Source: DHVE2 group archaeon
GTDB lineage: Archaea; Thermoplasmatota; Thermoplasmata; Thermoplasmatales; Aciduliprofundaceae
Assembly (NCBI GenBank): GCA_015522955.1
Contig: WALG01000137.1
Coordinates: 1 to 13,796, forward strand
Direction of reading: 5' to 3'
Length of the DNA stretch: 13,796 nt
Part shown: positions 1 to 5,159 of the stretch, piece after piece
Numbering within the stretch: position 1 is the first letter of the stretch
Layout: every line of letters starts with the position of its first letter
Translations under genes and position numbers: made by a program
Notes under the pieces: model-generated
Databases searched by the model: none
What the model was told of the DNA's origin: nothing
The model's input: the letters and a program-made list of their open reading frames with translations, nothing else

Positions 1-45
1 ACACTTTTTGTAAAACTCTTCAGATGGTGAGAAATTTTCACGCAT
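1..45 (-). CDS. Possible 5' end of a leftward gene, cut by the window edge
   Basis: On the minus strand an ATG at 45 opens a reading frame that stays open to the window edge and reads MRENFSPSEEFYKKC. The 15 residues have an ordinary soluble-protein composition, and an AT-rich TATA-like stretch lies at about 64-70. There is no clear ribosome-binding site. The same frame is open without a stop for about 60 codons, but has no ATG upstream of this one. With so few residues no family can be named, and the frame may be chance in AT-rich DNA. Confidence 0.2.
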   Translation of the reverse strand, partial: MRENFSPSEEFYKKC

Positions 46-196
46 ATGCAATGGATTGAGAGAAATATGTACATAATTTGAAATAAAAATATGAAAAGCA
101 CTGAAATAAGAGCAAAATTTTCTCTTGAATGTTGAAGGAATTGGATAAGCACCAGCAAACTGGAAACTATGCTAAATATTTTTATATCAAGAATCA

Positions 197-217
197 GTGA
201 TGCAATTTTCGCATCAC
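197..217. promoter_or_regulatory. Inverted repeat upstream of the HhH-GPD gene promoter
   Basis: The sequence GTGATGC, a 7-base spacer, then GCATCAC forms a perfect 7+7 inverted repeat. It ends one base before the TATA-like element at 218-228, so it lies roughly 32-52 bases upstream of the predicted transcription start at 249. That position suits a regulator operator, or the site could form a small hairpin. The rest of 46-196 is AT-rich and shows no gene. Confidence 0.35.
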
Positions 218-228
218 CCTTAAATAAT
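218..228 (+). promoter_or_regulatory. TATA-box promoter of the HhH-GPD gene, leaderless start
   Basis: CCCTTAAATAA matches an archaeal BRE/TATA element. Its TATA core is centred about 25 bases before the ATG at 249, and there is no ribosome-binding site in the 20 bases before that ATG. The transcript therefore probably begins at or next to the start codon. Confidence 0.5.
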
Positions 229-248
229 GCTAAAACAATCACAATTCT

Positions 249-902
249 ATGAACATTGCCAATTCTCTGCGTGAACTTGTCACAAAATACGGAACTAGAT
301 ACTCAGACAGGTTCAATATCAAACTTCCGGATGAGGTATTTAAATGGTTTCTCCTCGCCACCCTGTTTGGTGCGAGAATAAGCAAAGATTTGGCAATACG
401 CACATACAAGATGTTTGAGATATACAATGTAACCACGCCAGAGCGCATTCTTGAAGAAGGCTGGGACTCATTAGTTGCCATTCTCGACTCTGGAGGCTAT
501 ACACGTTACGATTTCAAGACTGCAGATAAGTTGCTGGAACTGGCAAAGAATCTCAAAGAGAGAGATTTGAACACTATACACAGGGAGGCAGAGAATTTTG
601 AAGATCTTGTTACTCAACTCAAATCTCTGGCAAAGGGCATAGGTGATACCACAGTGGGCATATTCTTACGAGAGATGGTGGGTATATGGGATAAGGCAAA
701 GCCCTATCCCACGCCATTGGCAAAACTGGCAGCGAGAAATCTAGGTCTCGAGGATATTGAGAGTTTCTGGAGAGAGAATCTAAGAGACTTGGATTACGCA
801 TTATTTGAATCTATGCTGGCAGAGATAGGAAAACGATGTCGCAGAGAGAAATGCAGCGATTGCCCTGTCAGGGAGATTTGCAAAAAGATAGAAAAGGGAT
901 GA
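249..902 (+). CDS. HhH-GPD superfamily protein (endonuclease III-like), probably lacking glycosylase chemistry
   Basis: This 217-residue all-helical protein has the HhH-GPD architecture of base-excision DNA glycosylases. A helix-hairpin-helix with KGIGDTT lies at residues 129-135, and a C-terminal cysteine cluster C197-x4-C202-x2-C205-x5-C211 should bind a [4Fe-4S] cluster. Endonuclease III has C-x6-C-x2-C-x5-C, so the first loop is two residues shorter here. By my alignment the position of the catalytic lysine of endonuclease III (LPGVGRKTA) is Thr134. The position of the catalytic aspartate (VDTHV) falls in PYPTPL at 152-157, which has no Asp. So the fold is clear, but a normal glycosylase/lyase reaction is doubtful. 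It may recognise DNA without cutting, or use other residues. The gene starts at a leaderless-type ATG and ends 3 bases before the convergent chrB remnant. Confidence 0.75.
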   Translation: MNIANSLRELVTKYGTRYSDRFNIKLPDEVFKWFLLATLFGARISKDLAIRTYKMFEIYNVTTPERILEEGWDSLVAILDSGGYTRYDFKTADKLLELAKNLKERDLNTIHREAENFEDLVTQLKSLAKGIGDTTVGIFLREMVGIWDKAKPYPTPLAKLAARNLGLEDIESFWRENLRDLDYALFESMLAEIGKRCRREKCSDCPVREICKKIEKG

Positions 903-905
903 TTT

Positions 906-1329
906 TCATTTGCTCAGTTCGTGCTTAAAATATGCATAAAGTGCATCGTAGAGTGGAAATTCCTTCTCTAAGGTCTCGTAATCATCCTTGGAAGCATATC
1001 GATATCCCCGTGCGAGGATTTTTAGAGCTATTGCCAGTGGAGAAGGATTCTCCACATGCGTGTCCGCTTCGTGCACAATCTTCTGAATCTCTTTAACTGC
1101 AGGATCTTCTATCTTGTATTTCTCTACAAATGCGTCGAATGAGCAGTTACCATTATGATGTCCAAGTTCAACACCCTTCATATCAAAGGGTATGCCCTCT
1201 TTGATGGTGGCAGGATCCGTGTCCGGGGCACAAATATAAATTCGGCCTCGGGATCTATAAACCTTGTTATAAGCCATGGACAAGCAACACGGTCTGCACA
1301 TACTCTCTTGTTACCCATTTCATATCCAT
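906..1329 (-). pseudogene. chrB-type gene (ChrB C-terminal domain) broken by two frameshifts
   Basis: Read on the minus strand, three frames in succession encode one ChrB-like domain. The first, from the ATG at 1329, reads MDMKWVTRE. After a shift at about 1296-1302 the second reads ADRVACPWLI, then TRFIDPEAEFIFVP. After a shift at the GGGG run 1225-1228 the third reads DTDPATIKEGIPFDMKG and continues with VELGHHNGNCSFDAF to the stop at 906. This order matches the ChrB C-terminal family, which typically has WVTRE, then a DR(I/V)ACPWLI segment, then an IPFD..GVEL..H segment and CSFDAF. Both breaks are fixed by adding one base; at the second, a fifth C would give FVPPD. ChrB proteins are linked to chromate resistance, but no chrA gene is visible here. 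Two independent breaks favour a true pseudogene, though sequencing errors are possible. The downstream 131-codon frame alone would look like an intact but odd protein starting MCRPCCLS. Confidence 0.75.
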
Positions 1330-1356
1330 CGCCTTCCGATAATATACATCCCGTGG

Positions 1357-1364
1357 TACTTAAA
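1357..1364 (-). promoter_or_regulatory. TATA-like promoter of the chrB remnant
   Basis: On the minus strand GTTTAAGTACC (TATA core TTTAAGTA) is centred about 31 bases before the ATG at 1329. A GGAAGGCG sequence directly precedes the ATG. The promoter therefore seems intact although the reading frame is not. The IS left end lies 30 bases further upstream. Confidence 0.4.
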
Positions 1365-1393
1365 CATTCTCAAAATGGTAATTCAATTTTTAA

Positions 1394-1414
1394 TGTATAG
1401 TCCCGAAAAAATTT
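1394..1414 (+). repeat. Left terminal inverted repeat of the IS481 element
   Basis: It begins TGTATAGTCCCGAAAAAA and matches 17 of 21 positions of the reverse complement of 2396-2416. Confidence 0.75.
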
Positions 1415-1429
1415 CCCACCTGGTGGGAA
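1413..1429 (+). other. Perfect hairpin just inside the IS left end
   Basis: TTCCCACC, a single T, then GGTGGGAA form two perfect 8-base arms. The site lies between the left terminal repeat and the transposase start at 1442, next to the ribosome-binding region (GGAAGGGATGG at 1431-1441). In RNA it could block readthrough translation of the transposase; as DNA it could be a transposase-binding site. Both roles are inference. Confidence 0.5.
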
Positions 1430-1441
1430 TGGAAGGGATGG

Positions 1442-2365
1442 ATGAAGCTGAACGAGAAGAAAGTAAGATACATAGTGAGATGGAAAAAGAGGGGAAAGAG
1501 AAGCAGAGAGATAGCAACAGAGTTGAAAGTAAGTAGAAGAAGGGTGAACCAGATATGGAAAGAATACAGGGAAAGAGGAGAGATCCCGGAGGTAGGGAAA
1601 AGAGTAGGTAGGCCGAGGAAGATGATAACGGAAGAAGAGAGGAGAATAGTAAAAGAAGCGAAAGCGAGGTACAAATTAGGAGCGAGGATGTTAGAGGGAA
1701 TAATTGAACGAGATTATGGGATACATATACCACACAACAGGATACATAGAATTCTGATAGAAGAAGGATTGGCGAAGGAGGAGTCAAAGAAAAAGAGGAG
1801 GAGGAAATGGATAAGATATGAGAGAAAAGAGAGTTTGGAAGCGATACATATGGACTGGCATGAGCGGGAGAATGGAGAGAAAACATGCATAATAGAAGAT
1901 GATGCATCCCGAGCTATACTGGGCGGAGGAGAGTTTGAGCACGCATCTGAGAAAAACAGCATTGCAGTGTTCAAAAATATGATGGATGTGTATGGAAAAA
2001 TAGGAAGAATAAAGATGTTGATAATAGACAACGGTAGTGAATTTGGAGCGCATAGAAAAGATGAGATGGGTAATTGGAGCAGCGAGTTCAAAAGAGTTGT
2101 GGAAAGCTACAGAATAAAAATAGTGACCAGTAGGGTTAATCATCCGCAGACTAACGGAAAATTAGAGCGCTTAAATCAAACATATGAGAAAGTAAGGGAT
2201 GATTTTGAATCCTTTGAAGAGTTTGTAGAGTGGTATAACACAGTGCGCCCTCATGAGTCTCTCGGTTGGAAATACAACGATCTCGAAACTCCTGAAGAAG
2301 CATTCTGGAGAAAACTGCCTGAGGAATCTAAATTGGGATTAGCGGCCCGATTATTTTGGTGGTGA
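1442..2365 (+). CDS. IS481-family DDE transposase
   Basis: This 307-residue protein has a basic N-terminal helix-turn-helix (about 1-45, with REIATELKVSRRRVNQIWKEY), a GRPRK linker at 56-60, a second helical DNA-binding region to about 125, and an rve-type catalytic core. The likely DDE residues are D138 (HMDWHE), D196 (IIDNGSEF) and E242 (HPQTNGKLERLNQTYE). The VEWYNTVRPHESLG signature near the C-terminus is typical of IS481/IS3 integrase-like cores. All three acidic residues and the full length are present, so it should be active. The ATG at 1442 follows GGAAGGGATGG. The D196-E242 spacing is 45 residues, longer than the usual D-35-E of IS3 cores, because of an insertion after DNGSEF. Confidence 0.9.
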   Translation: MKLNEKKVRYIVRWKKRGKRSREIATELKVSRRRVNQIWKEYRERGEIPEVGKRVGRPRKMITEEERRIVKEAKARYKLGARMLEGIIERDYGIHIPHNRIHRILIEEGLAKEESKKKRRRKWIRYERKESLEAIHMDWHERENGEKTCIIEDDASRAILGGGEFEHASEKNSIAVFKNMMDVYGKIGRIKMLIIDNGSEFGAHRKDEMGNWSSEFKRVVESYRIKIVTSRVNHPQTNGKLERLNQTYEKVRDDFESFEEFVEWYNTVRPHESLGWKYNDLETPEEAFWRKLPEESKLGLAARLFWW

Positions 2366-2395
2366 GAACATGAATAGAAGAACTCATATACTGAG

Positions 2396-2416
2396 AAATA
2401 ATTTTGGGACTACACA
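2396..2416 (-). repeat. Right terminal inverted repeat of the IS481 element
   Basis: Its reverse complement begins TGTGTAGTCCCAAAAT and pairs with the left end at 17 of 21 positions. It lies 30 bases after the transposase stop codon. Confidence 0.75.
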
Positions 2417-2437
2417 CAAAGCACAATAACCCGAAAA

Positions 2438-2446
2438 TTTTATATA
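2438..2446 (+). promoter_or_regulatory. hsp20-cdc48 promoter (BRE and TATA box)
   Basis: CGAAAATTTTATATAG contains a purine-rich BRE and a strong TATA core, TTTATATAG. A start about 25-30 bases downstream would fall near 2467-2472, at the beginning of the inverted repeat at 2469-2491. It would leave an untranslated leader of roughly 50 bases with a strong ribosome-binding site. Confidence 0.7.
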
Positions 2447-2468
2447 GAAGTTTTCCATGCAACTACTA

Positions 2469-2491
2469 GTTGTTAAACGAAAGTTAACAAC
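2469..2491. promoter_or_regulatory. Candidate heat-shock operator (8+8 inverted repeat)
   Basis: GTTGTTAA, a 7-base spacer (ACGAAAG), then TTAACAAC form a perfect inverted repeat. It overlaps the predicted transcription start and lies between the TATA box and the ribosome-binding site, where a bound repressor would block transcription. In Archaeoglobus fulgidus the HSR1 repressor controls an hsp20-cdc48 operon through a palindromic site. The match here is in position and operon, not in exact sequence. An RNA hairpin is the alternative. Confidence 0.55.
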
Positions 2492-2507
2492 CTAAAAAAT
2501 CCAAAAA

Positions 2508-2516
2508 GGAGGTGAT
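2508..2516 (+). promoter_or_regulatory. Ribosome-binding site that sets the hsp20 start
   Basis: GGAGGTGAT is a full match to the anti-Shine-Dalgarno end of 16S rRNA. It lies 4 bases before the ATG at 2521. An in-frame GTG at 2512 lies inside this site and so is not a credible start. Confidence 0.8.
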
Positions 2517-2520
2517 TTCC

Positions 2521-2937
2521 ATGATGCTGGGAGATAGGGTATTCAAGGAAATGCATGACATGATGGCCGAGATGGAGAGGGAACTCAATGCCATACGCAG
2601 GGAATTCTCGGAGGATTATAAGATGCCCTTGGTGGACATGTACGAGACACCTGAGGAGATAGTAATTAAGGCCGAGATGCCCGGAGTGAGAAAGGAGGAT
2701 ATAGTGCTCAATGTTTCTCCAACAGAGATCGAAATTTCAGCAGAAATTAAGGATGAAAAGGAGAAGAATGTGCAGGGATATCATAAGAGGGAGAGACTCA
2801 TAAAGAGGTTCTACAGGAGCCTAGTTCTGCCAACCAAGGTCTCCACAGAGAAAGTTAAAGCGAAATTCGAAAACGGCATTCTGGAAATCCGCCTAAAGAA
2901 GGAAAAGAGCGAGAAGAAGAGAGTTGCCATTGAGTAA
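2521..2937 (+). CDS. hsp20: Small heat-shock protein, Hsp20/alpha-crystallin family
   Basis: This 138-residue chaperone binds unfolding proteins and holds them for refolding, usually as a large cytoplasmic oligomer. A helical N-terminal arm (about 1-40) is followed by the alpha-crystallin domain from PLVDMYETPEEIVIKAEMPGV to the hallmark KAKFENGILEIRLKK. A short charged tail ends in VAIE, resembling the I/V-x-I motif that links subunits. The start is the ATG at 2521, fixed by the ribosome-binding site at 2508-2516. The cdc48 gene follows after 30 bases with the same type of site, so the two form an operon. Regulation is probably by the promoter and inverted repeat just upstream. Confidence 0.93.
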   Translation: MMLGDRVFKEMHDMMAEMERELNAIRREFSEDYKMPLVDMYETPEEIVIKAEMPGVRKEDIVLNVSPTEIEISAEIKDEKEKNVQGYHKRERLIKRFYRSLVLPTKVSTEKVKAKFENGILEIRLKKEKSEKKRVAIE

Positions 2938-2967
2938 CCTTTTCTTCTTTATTTGGAGGTGATATAA

Positions 2968-5154
2968 ATGAATAAAAATAACGGAAAGGAAAGTATCGTG
3001 GTTAAGGTGGCTGAAGCCCGTTCCAGAGATGTTGGCCGAGGGATAGCACGTATTGACCCGGTTATTTATGAGAAAATGGGGCTCATGCCTGGAGATGCCA
3101 TCATTATAGAAGGAAAGAAAAAAACAGCAGCGATGGTAATGAGAGGCTATCCTGAGGATGAGGGCAGTGGAATAATTAGAATTGATGGTTACACACGAAG
3201 AAATGCAGGGGTGGGAATTGATGATAAAGTGAAAATTAGGAAGGTTCTTGCAACTCCCGCTCAACAGATCGTATTTGCCCCCACTCAACCTTTGCGCATT
3301 ATGGGTGGTGAAGAATATCTGCGCAATCTGCTGGAGGGACGAGTGATAACCCGTGGAGATATGATGACAATAAACGTAATGGGAAATAGCATTGATTTGA
3401 TTGCCACAGCAGTTAAACCGGTGAAGGAAGTCGCTTTAATCACCCAGAGCACAGAGATAAAACTGAGCGAGAAACCCGCCAAGGAGAGCAGCGGAATTCC
3501 CACAGTAACATACGAAGACATAGGTGGTCTTAAGGACGAAATACGCAAGATTCGCGAAATGGTGGAACTGCCTCTTCGCCATCCCGAACTGTTCGAGCGC
3601 CTTGGTATTGAGCCTCCTAAGGGTGTGCTTCTCTATGGCCCACCAGGTACAGGCAAAACTCTCCTTGCCAAGGCTGTGGCAAACGAGGCAAACGCGCATT
3701 TCATCTATCTTAGCGGTCCAGAGATAATGAGCAAATATTATGGACAGAGCGAGGAGAATATAAGAGAGGTGTTCAAAGATGCAGAAGAGAATGCACCTAG
3801 TATAATATTTATAGATGAGATTGACAGCATTGCCCCGAAGAGAGATGAGGTTACGGGAGAAGTTGAGCGTAGGGTAGTAGCCCAACTTCTTGCCCTAATG
3901 GACGGTCTAGAATCCAGAGGTAAGGTGGTTGTGATAGGTGCCACCAACAGACCTAATGCATTGGATCCTGCATTGCGCAGGCCCGGAAGATTTGACCGTG
4001 AGATTGAAATAGGTATACCCGATCGAAATGCACGCCGTGAGATTCTGGAGATACACACCCGTGGAGTTCCACTGGCAGAGGATGTGAATCTAGACAAACT
4101 GGCAGATATGACGCATGGCTATGTAGGCGCAGACCTTGCTGCTCTGGTGAAAGAGGCTGCAATGCGTGCATTACGTCGCATAATGCCAGAGATAGATGTT
4201 GAGATGGAGAAGGTACCCCGCGAAATTCTAGAGAAATTAGAGGTTTCATGGGAAGATTTCATGAATGCTTACAGAGAGATGCAGCCAAGCACTATGCGGG
4301 AGGTGCTAATTGAAAAACCGAATGTGCACTGGGAGGATATTGGAGGCTTGGACTCGGTGAAGCAAGAGTTAAAAGAAGTGGTTGAGTGGCCACTGAAGTA
4401 TCGCAAACTGTTCACGCATATGAACGTTAAGATTCCAAAGGGAATACTTCTCTATGGCCCACCAGGTACAGGCAAAACTCTCCTTGCCAAGGCTGTAGCC
4501 ACCGAGAGTGAGGCTAATTTTATAAGTGTTAAAGGTCCTGAGTTCTTGAGCAAATGGGTGGGCGAGAGTGAGAAGGCAGTACGCGAGGTTTTTCGCAAGG
4601 CTCGACAAGCCGCCCCCTGTGTGGTATTCATTGATGAGATAGATGCAGTAGCACCCATGAGAGGTAGAGACCTTGGAAGTCATGTAACTGAAAGGGTGGT
4701 ATCCCAGATACTCACTGAAATGGACGGACTAGAGGAGTTACATAACGTTACAGTTATTGCGGCTACAAACCGTCCTGATATGTTGGATCCTGCATTACTT
4801 CGTCCTGGCCGTTTTGATCGATTGATTTACGTTCCCATACCCGATAAAGAAGCAAGAAAAGAAATATTCCGCATACATCTCCGCGGCAAGCCTCTTGGGG
4901 AGAATGTGGACATTGAAAAACTCGCAGAAAAGACGGATAATTATACTGGTGCGGACATAGAGGCTGTGTGTAACGAGGCAACCATGCTGGCCATAAGGGA
5001 GTACATAAAGAATGGTGGTGACCCAGAGAATCCGAAGAATGCTAAAATTGAGATGCACCATCTTGAAGAGGCTCTCAAAAAGATTAAACCCCTTTCCAAG
5101 GAAGAGAGGGAAATGTACCAAAAAATGGCAGAGAGATTCCGCAATAGAGAATAA
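2968..5154 (+). CDS. cdc48: Cdc48/VAT-type AAA+ unfoldase
   Basis: This 728-residue ATPase is the archaeal homologue of p97/Cdc48 (VAT). It forms a hexameric ring and unfolds proteins, probably for the proteasome. The N-terminal substrate-binding region (about 1-190) begins with VKVAEARSRDVGRGIARID. D1 has Walker A GPPGTGKT at 224-231 and Walker B IIFIDEID with D283-E284; D2 has Walker A at 497-504 and Walker B VVFIDEID with D556-E557. Both rings carry the arginine-finger segment RPGRFDR. All ATPase residues are present and the length is normal. The ATG at 2968 follows GGAGGTGAT at 2955-2963. It is co-transcribed with hsp20. Both Walker A regions are encoded by an identical 50-base run. Confidence 0.97.
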   Translation: MNKNNGKESIVVKVAEARSRDVGRGIARIDPVIYEKMGLMPGDAIIIEGKKKTAAMVMRGYPEDEGSGIIRIDGYTRRNAGVGIDDKVKIRKVLATPAQQIVFAPTQPLRIMGGEEYLRNLLEGRVITRGDMMTINVMGNSIDLIATAVKPVKEVALITQSTEIKLSEKPAKESSGIPTVTYEDIGGLKDEIRKIREMVELPLRHPELFERLGIEPPKGVLLYGPPGTGKTLLAKAVANEANAHFIYLSGPEIMSKYYGQSEENIREVFKDAEENAPSIIFIDEIDSIAPKRDEVTGEVERRVVAQLLALMDGLESRGKVVVIGATNRPNALDPALRRPGRFDREIEIGIPDRNARREILEIHTRGVPLAEDVNLDKLADMTHGYVGADLAALVKEAAMRALRRIMPEIDVEMEKVPREILEKLEVSWEDFMNAYREMQPSTMREVLIEKPNVHWEDIGGLDSVKQELKEVVEWPLKYRKLFTHMNVKIPKGILLYGPPGTGKTLLAKAVATESEANFISVKGPEFLSKWVGESEKAVREVFRKARQAAPCVVFIDEIDAVAPMRGRDLGSHVTERVVSQILTEMDGLEELHNVTVIAATNRPDMLDPALLRPGRFDRLIYVPIPDKEARKEIFRIHLRGKPLGENVDIEKLAEKTDNYTGADIEAVCNEATMLAIREYIKNGGDPENPKNAKIEMHHLEEALKKIKPLSKEEREMYQKMAERFRNRE
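3628..3677 (+). repeat. 50-base perfect direct repeat, copy 1 (D1 Walker A)
   Basis: This stretch encoding LLYGPPGTGKTLLAKA is identical base for base, synonymous positions included, to 4447-4496 in the D2 domain. The bases on either side differ at once. Confidence 0.9.
4447..4496 (+). repeat. 50-base perfect direct repeat, copy 2 (D2 Walker A)
   Basis: It is identical to 3628-3677. The copies lie in the same reading frame, 819 bases (273 codons) apart. Confidence 0.9.
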
Positions 5155-5159
5155 TATTC

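Larger units (their letters stand above)
1394..2416 (+). mobile_element. Complete IS481-family insertion sequence, about 1023 bp
   Basis: The element contains one transposase gene (1442-2365) bounded by imperfect terminal inverted repeats that begin TGT(A/G)TAGTCCC, at 1394-1414 and 2396-2416. TGT ends are usual for IS481 elements. The flanks are different (TTTTTAA before, CAAAGC after), so I see no target-site duplication. Either the duplication has decayed, or the flanks have been rearranged since insertion. It sits between the promoter of the chrB remnant and the hsp20 promoter, whose TATA box starts 21 bases beyond the right end. The gene is intact, so the element may still be mobile. Confidence 0.8.

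Noticed and set aside
197..240. C/D-box guide RNA starting at GTGATGC
   Set aside because: The box C match is imperfect and no CTGA box D or second box pair follows at a suitable distance.
906..1329. Programmed frameshifting in the chrB-type gene
   Set aside because: Two separate shifts in the same direction within about 80 bases and no clear slippery heptamer or stimulator make decay or sequencing error more likely.
1384..1393. Target-site duplication flanking the IS481 element
   Set aside because: The bases outside the two ends (TTTTTAA and CAAAGCA) do not match in any register I tried.
1383..2143. Long antisense reading frames opposite the transposase
   Set aside because: They are Ser/Leu/Phe-rich shadows created by the purine-rich coding strand of the transposase and have no start signals.
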